Assembly (NCBI GenBank): GCA_036250225.1 | Contig: JAPZLL010000017.1 | Location: 310,001-374,000, forward strand | Direction: 5' to 3' | DNA length: 64,000 nucleotides | Source of the DNA: Cercophora sp. LCS_1 | Lineage: Eukaryota; Ascomycota; Sordariomycetes; Sordariales; Lasiosphaeriaceae | Part shown: piece by piece, positions 54,338 through 64,000 of the stretch | Layout: each line of letters opens with the position of its first letter | How positions within the stretch are numbered: position 1 is the first letter of the stretch | Notes under the pieces: generated by a model | Seen by the model: only the letters and a program-made list of their open reading frames with translations | Told to the model about the DNA's origin: nothing | Database searches by the model: none | Made by a program: the position numbers and the translations under genes

Positions 54338-54714
54338 CTAAAAGGGAGGAGGAGGCGCAGGCGGAGGCGTAGCGCAAGCAGCACAGATCGCCGAGGCGGC
54401 AGGTCTGACTAGCGAGGATGACGGCCCGCACGCAGCACCTACACACGATGCCGCGGCGTTCTGGATTTCTTCAGCGTGGTTGCACTGGCACTGGATGACA
54501 GTCGAAACGGGGCAGAAAGGCTTGGCAGCCTCGAAGATGCAATTGATCTTTGTGCCGTTAGTAATGGTGAGACGTGGAAAAGGAAGGATAAGCCTACGGC
54601 GCAGGGTGGGATGCCGGTAACCTCTGGGCAGGGAGGATTGGTGGGTTCCGGAGAGGGACTTTGGGAGGCGACGAGGCCTGAGAGGGCGAGGAGAAGGACG
54701 GTGGTGAGGTTCAT
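54338..54714 (-). CDS. Secreted CFEM-domain protein
   Basis: Exons 54714-54598 and 54547-54338 (50-nt intron, donor GTAGGC, branch TACTAAC), giving 108 residues. 'MNLTTVLLLALSGLVASQ' is a signal peptide. Splicing produces the CFEM pattern: 'IPPCAINC', 'AAKPFC', 'VIQCQC', 'ASCVGAAC' and 'ASAICAAC', with the eight cysteines in the expected spacing (P-x-C-A-x2-C and C-x-C included) plus one or two extra. CFEM domains occur in fungal wall and membrane proteins, some binding haem or acting at host contact. The Asp that usually lies three residues before the C-x-C pair, the haem ligand in some members, is Val here. The end 'PPPAPPPPF' is Pro-rich; no clear GPI signal is visible, so it is probably released or wall-trapped. 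Confidence 0.8.
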
Positions 54715-55415
54715 GATGTTTGTTGGTGGTGTATTTCTTGCGTGGTCGACGCTGTTCTTTTTCTTCCTGCGGGCTTGGGCTAATTATGCTATTACGTTGG
54801 TGCTGGGCCGAACGAGAGTTGGCTTGGCTGGGTGGTATTCTGCTTATCCCGGGGAGGTAGATATGAACCGATGGGGCCACTTGTTCAACCTTGAACGTAT
54901 CGGTCATACGATGCTCGGGATGGCCGGGTGGGAGATGAAGCGCCGTGGTGGTGAACAGGGCCGGAAGCGATGGAGGACAAGGCTACACGCTGCGGTCACG
55001 GCCGGTGAAGAAAGAGTTGGCACGCCGTGGGCTTCAGTCTCTAATCTTAGTAGCAGCCGTCCATCGAACAGAAGGTTCGAGACTCATGGAGAGTGGTTGG
55101 CAATATACTGACCATGCCTGAGCAAGGTGGGGGGAGCAGGCCAACATCAGCGTCTGAGTCCATGGGCAAATTGGGAGTCGGCTTGTACCTCCTGTCAAGT
55201 GGTTGTGCAATCGGGTACGGCGACTGGGTAACTCAAACAGCGGGGAGATGCAGGTTCAGCTGCGATGCGGCACATAAACGCCGGGGAAGTGGGGCAAGAT
55301 GCATTGGGTGTTGAGATTGATGCGGTGACAACATCCGTCAAGGTGATTGCAACACTTGTAATCATAAGGCACTGGAACTTGTGGGTGTGAGGAAGCGCGT
55401 GAACCATCAATGTCT
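54715..55415. other. Intergenic region
   Basis: 701 bp between the CFEM gene start and the 3' end of the P450 gene. The plus-strand frame 54476-55111 (211 codons) overlaps the CFEM exons antisense and has no domain; rejected. Confidence 0.55.
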
Positions 55416-57067
55416 TCATACCTCACTAAAGATCAACCCGCATCGATGCCCCTTGGGCACAAGACTAAAGTGGTCTGTCATCTCCATGTCGTCGTGTGTC
55501 GACTCTCCTTCTAGTTTCGCCTCAAAGCGGTCAATAATCCGGGCTAATACAATCTTGATCTCCATCGTCGCCATGTACTGGCCAATGCAGGCGCGAGAGC
55601 CCTTGCCCCACGCGAGCATCATCTCTTGCACATCAGGTGTGCCGGGGCTAATTGTCCCATCCGCAGCAATCCAGCGGCTCGGGTCGAAACGTTCCGGGTC
55701 TGGGAAGTAGGTGGGATCGCGCTGCGTTGAGTATGCCTGCATCGAAACGAGAGTCTGGGAGCACAAGTCAGTGACTGTGGGTGTGGCCGCGGGTGTATCA
55801 CCTTACCTGTGCGGGTAGTTGCAGACCCCCAATGATGGTGGTCCTGGTTGTGACGCGTGGCAAAGCGCTGGGGGCGGCCGGGTGTAATCTCAGTGTTTCC
55901 ATGAACACGCCATTCAGCACGGGGAGCGACTGGAGGGATCTGAACGAGAAGTTATCCGCTCTGACTCGTGATGCTCGGAGCTCCTCTCGGAGTTTCTTCT
56001 GCCATTCCGGAAGGAAGGCAAGTCGGTAGAGCGCATAGGTGGCCGTGTTGCCGGTGGTGTCGGTGCCCGCAAACAACGTGTTGGAGAGCTCGACGCCGAT
56101 GATGTGATCCGGAAGGGGCTCAGCCCCTGTCTCCGGGTTCCTGGCGATGAGTTTTGTTAAGAGGGTTCGGCGAGCCGACCCACGGCCGTTGGCCTTGATG
56201 TACTCTTCAAGCGCATCAAAGGCGTACTGGTAGATCTTGTCGGGGGCCGAAAAGAAGGCCTGGATCCCCGCGATCGGCAGCAGCTTCAAGGCCGAGCACA
56301 AAAGCGGGGAAAGATTCTGCAGGGCAAGGACGAGGAAGGTGATGTCCAGCTGTTGGGCGTATGTTGGCGCCTTGTCCCCTTCGAAAGCGCCGAACGACTT
56401 GCCCATGAGAACTTCGCCCGATACGTCCAGAGCCATCATTCGACACCAATGAAGGGCATCTGTAGCTTGGCCAGCGCGCGCAGCGATGGCGTCCACGACC
56501 CTGTCGATAACAGCCTGGATCAGAGGCTCAATCTGCTGCAGATTGCCGGCGCTGAAGACGTGCGCCATGCGTCGTTGACGTTGGCGGTGCTCTTCCGGGT
56601 CCTGCATCTGGAACATGCCCTTCCTCCCAAAGCTCTCGTATGCCTCGCTCTTGGTACATGTTGTGCCGGGGCCGTAGATAGCGCGGATGGCCTCCTTATT
56701 GGCGAACGAGAGCTCGTTGGGGGCCACCCGCACCACCGGGCCGTACTTCATGTGGAGTGCGTGCACTGTCCGGGCGCGGTAGCCGGACAGGTCAACCAGC
56801 AGGATCCATTTGCTCGTCAATCGCGCGAGGAACGGGCCGGGGACGGAGGGCGGGATTGGCGACGCGAAGACGTTGCGCAGAAGCTGGAGTGCGGTCGCGC
56901 AAGCGTCAGTGTCTCACCATTTCGCACGGAGAAGAACGCACACGACGCGGTCGCGGCAGCACGCGGGCGAATCAACTTACAGACCACAGCACATAACCCG
57001 CAGCCACGGCAGCCACCGTAGTAGCGATCGCCGATGCCGTCAGGTACGATCCGGTAGTCGTTGCCAT
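55416..57067 (-). CDS. Cytochrome P450 monooxygenase
   Basis: Exons 57067-56981, 56883-55807 and 55754-55416 (introns of 97 and 52 nt), giving 500 residues, a full-length P450. The N-terminal anchor 'ASAIATTVAAVAAGYVLW' lies in exon 1 and is followed by the Pro hinge 'PIPPSVPGPFLARL'. The I-helix 'FAGTDTTGNT' is at about 300-309, the K-helix ExxR as 'ETLR' at about 358-361, 'FDPSRW' in the PERF region ('PERFDPSRW'), and the haem loop 'WGKGSRACIGQ' has Cys444 as the iron ligand. All catalytic motifs are intact. It is an ER-membrane microsomal type that would need a P450 reductase. The substrate is unknown. It is divergent from a LaeA-like methyltransferase gene 753 bp away, a pairing seen in small secondary-metabolite clusters, though no backbone synthase is in the window. 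Confidence 0.95.
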
Positions 57068-57820
57068 CTCCGGATCCGTTGTTTACGTCGCGGGTCGGCC
57101 GGTGGGAGCGGAGAGAAGCGGCCGAAGAAAAGGAGCCCGGATGCTACGCTTCCGCCGGGGCCCTCCCCTGCCGGTTCCCACCGTTGATTTCATCCCGCTT
57201 ACCAACGCTGCAGCAAATTCCGCGTGCTGGCATGGGGGAGACGAGGGAAGGGGGAGCGAGGCGATTTGGTTTCCGTGCGTGCTCGAAAAACGCACGGAAG
57301 CATCCGGAGAGCCAGCCGACTTGAGGAAGGAGCTGGTCCAACCCTGGGCAGCAGGAATTGGAGCCACGGGATTCGCTCGCTTCCTGTCGCCCACTCGCTC
57401 TTGCCCTGGTGGCGGATGGTTAGTGCTGCTTGCCCACAGAACTTTCCGGCCAGTGTCGCATCGTCGTGAAGCCTGTGCAGAAAAGATTGCTAGCGAGGCC
57501 AACCACAGCGACAATCACACCGTCGCAGATTGCATGCAGACGCAGCCTAGCATCATGCACTTATGGCATGCACCAACCGCGGCCCACGGTGGCGCTGAGG
57601 AAAGGTCTGGTCTTTGACCGTGACCGACTGGAGTCGCCCGAACCCGGTTGCGCGGGGGCCAGCTGTTCTTCGCATGATGAGATGTGATCCTTCGGTCTCG
57701 CGGCACAGACAGCCTGCCATCTGCTCCCGCCCCGGTTATATGGTCGCATGCCATCAACCTCGGTCAAACGAGACGATCTTCACCTCAATCGCTCTCGACA
57801 TCCATCACGACTGAAGCATC
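57068..57820. other. Divergent intergenic region between P450 and methyltransferase genes
   Basis: 753 bp holding both promoters. Frames such as 57102-57617 (plus) overlap minus-strand frames and have no domain. No repeated palindrome typical of a cluster regulator site was confidently seen. Confidence 0.55.
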
Positions 57821-59130
57821 ATGGCCGAACCCAGTGAAGCAGCGGCGCGGCCGCCAATCGAAGTCGATACCGTTAGTTCCCCTGCCAGCCTGCAGTGTGC
57901 GCCCGAAGCGGATCTCCGTTTGCTGATCTGTCTTGGCTGTGCTTAGTTTGACGACCATGACTCCGTTATTGACGACGACGAGCTGTACGCTAGCATGGTG
58001 CCCCTGTGCCCCGGTAACTCTTTGCTAACAGCATTCAGCTCAACATTCACGGCATCCGTCACCTCCAGCGTTCTCGACTACCCGTCTGAACATGGCCGCC
58101 GCTACCACGCGTTCCGCTCTGGCGGTATGTGTCCTCAGTTTCACGCCGAATCAGCCGGAACTCACTCGATATAGTGTACCCGTTGCCAAATGACGAACTC
58201 GAACTGGACCGCCTGGACTTGGCCCATGCTGTCATGGTCAAGACTATCGATGACAGACTGTTCCTTGCACCGATTGACCCCAACAAGATGGACCGCATCC
58301 TCGATATCGGCACTGGCACCGGAATTTGTATGTGTTCTTGCCCATTGTTGCATTCAAGTCTGACGAAACCAGGGAGTATGGCCATGGGTGACGAGTACCC
58401 CAACCCCCTGATATTGGGGAACGACCTGAGTGCTGTGCAGCCTACCTGGTGAGGTCGATTGCACCCCAGGAAAAGCACCCACGCTGACTTTGCAGGGTGC
58501 CTCCAAACGTCAAGTTCGAGATCGACGACGTTGAGGACGAATGGGTTCATGATGCGCCATTTGACTACATATTCTGTCGCTACATGGCCGGGTGCATTCT
58601 GAACTGGCCCAAGCTGGTCAACAGCGTCTACGCCAATGTAAAACCCGGCGGATGGGCCGAGTTCCAGGACTTTGACCTGACATACTACTCCGAGGACGGA
58701 TCACTCAAGGAAGACGGACCCACCAACAAGTGGCAGACCTTGCTGCAGAGTGCTTGCAGAACCATTGGTCGCGAGCCGAATCCCGGCCCGCAGCTCCAGA
58801 AATGGGTCGAGGAAGCGGGGTTCGAGAACATCACGCATGAAAAATTCGTCGTGCCGCTTGGTCCGTGGCCGAGAGACAAAAAGCTGAAGGATGTCGGCAT
58901 GTTCAACATGGCCAACATTCTTGGCGGGCTTGAGGCTTTCTCACTCCGCCTTTTCATCGGCGTGTTGGGCTGGGAGAAGGAAGAGGTGCTCGTCTTGACC
59001 AGCCAAGTTCGCAAGGAACTGAAGAGCATCCATGTCCACGCGCAGATTGACTTGTGAGTATTCATTCAAAACATCCGAACCTTGTACTAACGAGCGCAGT
59101 CACATTGTTCACGCACAGAAGCCGCAGTAG
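57821..59130 (+). CDS. LaeA/UMTA-like SAM-dependent methyltransferase
   Basis: Seven exons: 57821-57871, 57947-57984, 58039-58124, 58175-58327, 58373-58448, 58496-59053 and 59100-59130; 330 residues. The N-terminus 'DDHDSVIDDDELSTFTASVT', then 'LDYPSEHGRRYHAFRSGG', is typical of the family. 'ILDIGTGTGIW' (about 100-110) is the SAM motif I and 'LILGNDLSAVQPTW' is motif II. 'NVKPGGWAEFQDFDLTYYSE' follows, with the C-terminal 'GPWPRDKKLKDVGMFNMANI'. The last 31-nt exon gives the conserved ending 'QIDFHIVHAQKPQ'; without it the protein would stop short. It is a relative of the methyltransferase at 6580-7989 (both seven exons), but the two are clearly different genes. Possibly acts with the divergent P450 next door; substrate unknown. 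Confidence 0.9.
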
Positions 59131-59401
59131 GGCATCCAGTGTTTGGTTTTTGGCTTCCGATGAGAAATGACAAGATGACGGCGAATGATACCCTGGCATG
59201 ACTTGGCATGACTGGAGGCGTCGGAGGTGCATCTAGGGCAATAAAAGGGGACCAAGAATATCTCGGCATTCACTTTTTCATTGGACAATACAGGTGGTCT
59301 TCCTTGGCCAAAAGTGTTGCCGACCAAAAGTTATACCAGTGGCCCACATCCGGAAAATATACAAACTACCTTGACAGCCACCTTTCTCGTCCCATCATGT
59401 C

Positions 59402-60182
59402 TCAGGGCTTGTCAGGTTCCACCACGTTCTCCTTCCCTTTCCCGGTCCGTTGCCTATAAGTAGCCTGACGAAACTCGTTGCTTCTGAGGTCGAAATGATA
59501 CAAGACATCGAAACAAGATCGGTTACCATTACCAAGTTGATAGACTGCCCGCAGTGGACCTGGCCAGGAGCGCTCCTCGTGATCGTGATCCGGATCTGTA
59601 ATTGGATATTCTAACCTGGGTATCCCAGACCGGAAATCCCAAAGGGGAGGATTGAATGTGGGGCCGTAAAACTCGTGCGGATATTGTTCCCCTTCAATCA
59701 CGTAATCTGGCGCATGTGCTACCTGCCTCCTTACTTTGGATGCCTTGATTCTGCGAAGCCAGTGACATTCGTGATTCTCGAGACCGGGACATGAATACTG
59801 ACGGACACTTGTCAGTGATGTTTCACTTGGGGGAGGAATAACGTACCCATGACAAAGAGTCCGGCTTTCGTTCGACGACCGTCCATTCAACTTGCCCGGC
59901 GTGTGCCTTCAGGTTAGATTCGGTCAATGGAGCAATAACTCTGTCCGAACCGGGCGGGTGACTATTACTACTAGATCCAAAACTATTGCAGTTAGTGCGG
60001 GACGCTACCTGGCGATCTTGCAGGAATGATTCTTCTTCAAGGTGTTGATAGCTCTGAGCTTGGGGGACTGTAACCTCCTCATCGCCTGATGGCTCGTCTC
60101 CCTCAACGGGCAGGACAGAGTAGAAGTTACCGCCGCCCCATTTGTGGATGTCGTACTGGCTTTCGGTGCGTTTTAGCAACAT
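59402..60182 (-). CDS. Microbial ribonuclease (N1/T1)-like protein, member 2
   Basis: Exons 60182-59847 and 59797-59402 (49-nt intron, donor GTACGT, acceptor GTCAG), giving 243 residues. The first 110 residues are acidic and Ser/Gln-rich without a signal peptide. The second exon carries the fold: 'SCPGLENHECHWLRRIKASK', then 'GEQYPHEFYG' (Tyr151, His153), 'RLEYPITD' (Glu175), 'GPLRAVYQLG' (Arg195) and 'DVLYHFDL' (His213). All five catalytic-type positions of the guanyl-RNase family are retained. A short basic tail ends 'GKGKENVVEPDKP'. It heads a run of three such genes on the minus strand (59.4-62.6 kb). The N-terminal extension is unlike the secreted enzymes and differs between members, so location and target may differ too. 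Confidence 0.68.
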
Positions 60183-60737
60183 GCTGAGACTTTGGTGGCG
60201 GGCTGAGTATATATGTTGCAGCTACATAAGCGACTTCTGAATTAACTGACAAAGAAAGATCGTGGTGATGTGATCTATGTCTGATTTGAGATCGTATTAA
60301 AACCTATGGAGTATTTATAGGAGAAATGGGGAGATAACTGAGCACTCTTCCCAGCTGTTTTGATCTACATTCGCCACGGGGGATATTGTATTTGGTCTTC
60401 TGACAGCTATTACTGACAGTTGTAGATGCTGTTGTGGGAATGAGCGCTTGGGGATCTAGGTCATGGTTGGTGACACTGGGCTGGGAGTTTTGTGTAAGCT
60501 AGGCACGAATCCTATCTGGGTATCTCAGGTTCAGTGAGGATCATCTGAAAGATAAGCCACCGAGAGTCACCGAAAAATGGTATAAGACTGTGTATCTGCG
60601 CTAACTTCAAGATTTTAATTTGTATTGTTTGTATTGATACGTCTCGACATATACCCCCAAGAACAGTTCAAACATCACACCATGCTTCAGCGTGACAGCC
60701 GCCCGCAGCTCTGACAACTTTAAAACTTACATACCAC
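60183..60737. other. Intergenic region within the ribonuclease-like array
   Basis: 555 bp between members 2 and 3. It is more AT-rich than the surroundings (60240-60320 and 60590-60660). No gene, no clear repeat of the neighbouring genes. Confidence 0.55.
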
Positions 60738-61274
60738 TTACCTCCTTCTTCTCGCAAACCGAAACACAGCCAAAGAAAAGTTTAGATTACCTTGAACTCC
60801 CTCCTTCGTGTTGTCGTGAAAGATGACAACAAACTGCTCAGGGTGCTCCTTACTGTACACTACTCGAACCGGCCCAGGGCCGTAGCATCTAGTCGCGTCC
60901 AAAACAACGGGAAATTCCCAGAGTTGTCCTTCAATTTTAATATCTAGCTCCTCGTGATTTTGAAAACGGTGTGGGTACCAGGGGTACTTTTTCCTGGGAT
61001 CGTGGTTCTCGGGCAGGAATTGATGGCTTTCCCTCGAGCTCTTGAGCCATTTTTGGAGTTTTTGTGCTACCATATTAGCTGAGACTTCCCACAGCGAATG
61101 GAACTTTGGGTCATATCTCAGTCCTTCGCAGACCCAGACACCACGGAAGGGCTCCGCTAGGGAGCGAGGTGGGGTGCGTGATGATATCAGCTGCTGAGAT
61201 GGGTGTGGTGGTCTACCTTGACGTGTGTTGTCATCGCTTTGGCGTGCGGCGCCGTGGCGGGCTAGTAGAGGCAT
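60738..61274 (-). CDS. Microbial ribonuclease (N1/T1)-like protein, member 3
   Basis: One uninterrupted frame of 178 residues, so the clearest member. The N-terminal 40 residues are basic and Gln/Pro/Arg-rich, with no signal peptide. 'VWVCEGLRYDPKFHSLWEV' and the helix 'NMVAQKLQKWLKSS' are followed by 'KYPWYPHRFQNHEEL' (Tyr100, His102), 'LWEFPVVLD' (Glu120), 'YGPGPVRVVYSK' (Arg137) and 'FVVIFHDN' (His153). The order and spacing match the guanyl-specific RNase family, and all five catalytic-type residues are present. The frame ends '...FRFARRRR' at a TAA that overlaps a perfect donor (GTAAGT), so a small additional 3' exon is conceivable. If active and intracellular, control by localisation or an inhibitor would be expected. 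Confidence 0.72.
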   Translation of the reverse strand: MPLLARHGAARQSDDNTRQGRPPHPSQQLISSRTPPRSLAEPFRGVWVCEGLRYDPKFHSLWEVSANMVAQKLQKWLKSSRESHQFLPENHDPRKKYPWYPHRFQNHEELDIKIEGQLWEFPVVLDATRCYGPGPVRVVYSKEHPEQFVVIFHDNTKEGVQGNLNFSLAVFRFARRRR

Positions 61275-61921
61275 GATGAGTGCGCTTACCGACTTGATAT
61301 CGAAGAATGGAGTCGAGACCTGCTCGCCGGGGGTGATCGCCTTTTTTACTCTCCCGTTCCCTTTTGTTTTTCCCCTCTCTCGTTAGCAGGGATATCACTC
61401 AGTCGTGTCGCCCACAACACTTTATGAGGAGATATCAAGTCTCAGGATGGCCGGACTTTGAATGATTTATATATCAGAACCCCTGCCAAGCAGGGACAAA
61501 GAAACCGCTCCGACAATGTCAATATTTGGGCTGTGATAGGGAGAGACCAAAAAAACAGCCCCCATGTTAAGCCTAATCATCGGGCACAATTTCTTTGATG
61601 CCTGGGAAAGAAGACAAGCTGTTCTCAACATGACGGCCAAGTCTGCCAGACTGCGCTATTTGATCAAGAACATGTTTGGTGCCCAGAGGAAACCCGGTAT
61701 CAGGACCCGGCTTGCCCGAGCGCCGGCAAGCAAGCTCCCCGAGTACATTCAGCAGCATGGCTGAAGACTTTATTTCTATGAACTACCTGATGAAGCCCGT
61801 CGACTTACACATTTTCATCATGGCTCAACCAAGGTTGTGATATGCAAAATTTGGTATAGTTCTATTCTCATAAAAACATGCCTAGCCAAAGGAAAGAGCA
61901 AAATAGAATGGTGTATGCCTC
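61275..61921. other. Intergenic region within the ribonuclease-like array
   Basis: 647 bp between members 3 and 4. The plus-strand frame 61564-61764 (66 codons, 'MLSLIIGHNFFDAWERRQAV') has no family resemblance and is not supported. Confidence 0.5.
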
Positions 61922-62567
61922 CTATACCTGATATTGAGGCTCAAAAACTTGGATGAAATGCTCCAGGGGGATGGCCCTGGAGAAGTCTGTCTTTGACTTC
62001 TTTTTGGGACGCTTCGTCGGGTCGTGGTAAACGACGGTGTACCGTTCCCGGTCATTAGGGTGGAATATTACTCTCACCGGTCCGGGTCCGTATTGTTTTA
62101 GATGATCATAAGTAACGGGGAACTCCGCCCACGGCTCGGGAAAGTCGAGTGTGAATTCTTCGATATTCCGAAAGTCCTTGGGGTACAGACGGGCAGCGGC
62201 ATCAAGACCAATGAATGTCTCATAGGTGGCCTTCTGAACTATATCTCTGATGAAAGCATCGGGGATTTTGATCAGCCCATGCCACTTTCTATCTGCGTAT
62301 TTCAGATATGGGCAACACCACTGAAAGTGACAATGTCCGTCAGAGCTGGCTTGACAGAAAAACAGGGGGTTCGGGGGCTTGGCATACCACAAGGTCATCG
62401 TCAGAACATCGAAGTGATGGGGTTGTCCCTTGTCCTGACGTAATTAGTCGGCTCTTCTGGATATCTTTACCTTCGCCGTTTGAGGCGTCATGAAGTTGTT
62501 GTGTCCGTATCTCTCTATCTCTGTCTCGCTTTTCTTGTTGCTTCTTTCTACTGCTTTTGCATCCCAT
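61922..62567 (-). CDS. Microbial ribonuclease (N1/T1)-like protein, member 4, with MGC N-terminus
   Basis: Exons 62567-62388 and 62320-61922 joined in phase 0 over a 67-nt intron (donor GTATGC, acceptor TTTCAG), giving 192 residues. The start 'MGCKSSRKKQQEKR' fits an N-myristoylation site (Gly2, Ser at 5-6) with palmitoylatable Cys3 and a polybasic stretch, predicting membrane-inner-face attachment. Exon 2 has 'WCCPYLKYADRKWHGLIKIP', then 'RLYPKDFRNIEEF' (Tyr106, Lys108 in place of His), 'WAEFPVTYD' (Glu126), 'YGPGPVRVIFH' (Arg143) and 'YTVVYHDP' (His159). It is closest to member 3 by the shared 'YGPGPVRV' block. One catalytic-type His is replaced, so activity may be altered. The exon 1 joint was chosen because it alone keeps phase and aligns the Cys/Trp start of the domain. 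Confidence 0.65.
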
Positions 62568-64000
62568 GCCTCCTCACGGTCACCTTTTGACAAGGGGTTC
62601 TTGAGGAAGCTTCGAATCGAGGGATAGACGTGAATGTGTGGCTGCCGGACAGGGCGAGGGAAAGGCGGATGAGGTGAAGAGGGAAGTCAATGGCTTTCTT
62701 GACGGCGACAGCGGGTGCAATGGTCGAATGCGCTTGTGCAATTGGCAGCCATACTCTTGGAACTCACAGCGGTGGAATACATTTTATATCTCACATTCGA
62801 TACTGCTTGGCTGTGTTGTTGGCATGCCTTTCTTCTTTGGTTGAGGTTTGGGCCGAAGCCCGACGTTCTGTGCGTCGGCTGTGCTGGCATCATGAGTGGT
62901 TTGCGTTAGCCGCCAAGTAAAAGCTCATTCAAGGCCCTCTGGTTTGAGGGAAGACTCGAGACGTCCGCGGTACGGATATCAAAGACAAAGGATATTCTCA
63001 CACCATGATTCAGAAAGGCTGAGTGAAGGAAGTCAGGCAGTTTCCAATGCATCAAGACAAGTGACTTGATTGGGTGGGGAAACTGAAACTCGGATTTGAC
63101 CGGGCCACCCAAAACAAGAGGATCAATGAACAAAGCCTTTGTCCACGGGCAGGCCAGGCTGACATGGGGAGCCAAGGCGACGGACCGAGATGTGATCCTC
63201 GCTCCCAAACATGAGGCGAGCTCGAGCTTCATCAGGGCAACTTGGCAGCCAAAGCGAGTGGGAGTCTGTGTCATGACAACTGACAGTATCTTCCGTCTTC
63301 TATCTGACAAGCGACCTACCTCTCATCGAAGATGCAGAACCAATCTCTGTCAAATCATGGGGTTTGCTGGTCCTGCTGGCGCGTTTCAGGGTGCCGTGCA
63401 AGCGAGGGCTGGACAATACCGACATCGTGCATGTCAGTCCACTGTCACTAGCCCAGTGGAGACATGGCGCATCCTGACCGAAGTTCAAAGGACGCAGGAG
63501 CTTGGAGTGTGCAGCGAATAGGGACGAGTTATTAGGAGTTCATCAGTGTACCCACGGAGGATGCCGACGAGAGGGAGACGCACCCCATCTACATTGGAAA
63601 CACAAATCAAAACCTGGAGGGGTCAGCTTCAGGATGTCTCTTATTACAAGAGTGAACCCGATTTCCCTTCTCCGATGCCCTTTCACAAACACGTAGGACC
63701 TTAGATCCCCAACCGGCACACAACCTGGAGGTCACTTGGTATACTTAGGAACATCAATCACAACAAAAATGATCAACATTCTGTTAATTTTGCTCGATTG
63801 ATCCAAGCCCTGCTCGAAAAACCTGTCCTGACTTGAACACATCCAATTTTCCGAAGCCCATTCAAGCTTCCCGCTGAATAAGTCGCCAGCGACCGCCTCT
63901 AGAACAGCCAACAATTGGTTCAAAACAAAATCCAGTCAGTACACTCCTAAACATCAAGCAGTTCATCAAACGCTGCGAGGGTCCGGTCCTGCCTCTGACC
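62568..64000. other. Right-hand end of window, no supported gene
   Basis: About 1.4 kb. The longest frames, 62906-63310 (minus, 134 codons) and 63096-63521 (plus, 141 codons), overlap each other, have no recognisable domain and no supporting splice structure. A short minus frame at 63732-63923 could be an exon of a gene beyond the edge, but there is nothing to confirm it. Confidence 0.45.

Noticed and set aside
54476..55111. 211-codon plus-strand frame
   Set aside because: Runs antisense across both CFEM exons and has no recognisable feature.
62906..63310. 134-codon minus-strand frame near the right edge
   Set aside because: Contains some plausible helices but no domain, and overlaps an equally long frame on the other strand; not enough to call a gene.

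Overview
The window is nuclear DNA of a filamentous ascomycete, most likely a Sordariomycete. Genes lie on both strands without operons. They are split by short introns (about 42-146 nt) with GT..AG ends and CTAAC/CTAAT branch motifs. Gene content is typically fungal: HET, DUF4419, LaeA-like methyltransferases, PTH11-like receptor, CFEM protein, F-box/ankyrin proteins. No species can be named from the sequence alone. Exon boundaries were deduced by joining reading frames at consensus splice sites with matching phase.

Layout. 1-8 kb: an edge-truncated unknown gene, a divergent DUF4419/HET pair, an AT-rich repeat patch, a C2H2 zinc-finger gene with a long perfect hairpin upstream, and a seven-exon methyltransferase. 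8.9-19.5 kb: a propeller-like protein with a fungal STAND-type N-terminus, then two housekeeping genes transcribed divergently, RPN2 (26S proteasome) and CET1 (mRNA capping triphosphatase). 20-41 kb: an accessory block dominated by five related F-box/ankyrin loci (three intact or nearly so, two pseudogenes), interspersed with two small secreted Cys-rich proteins and an NmrA-like reductase. 41-47.8 kb: a PTH11-like receptor, a head-to-head ribosomal pair (RPS26 and ubiquitin-eS31) and a GH18 chitinase. 48-64 kb: two multi-pass membrane proteins, a CFEM protein, a divergent P450/methyltransferase pair, and four relatives of the microbial ribonuclease (N1/T1) family, three of them in tandem.

The two most notable systems are families that expanded locally. 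(1) The F-box/ankyrin proteins share three signatures that ordinary ankyrin repeats do not explain: an SP-[FI]-[IL]-RS-x-L motif after the first repeats, a G-x-C-D-C insert between repeats, and (in four loci) a C-terminal C-x-C...C element. (2) The ribonuclease-like proteins keep nearly all the catalytic Tyr/His/Glu/Arg/His positions but show no signal peptide, and one starts with an acylation-type MGC.

Housekeeping genes are intact and conventional. The accessory genes show the decay, truncation and duplication expected of fast-evolving fungal loci.
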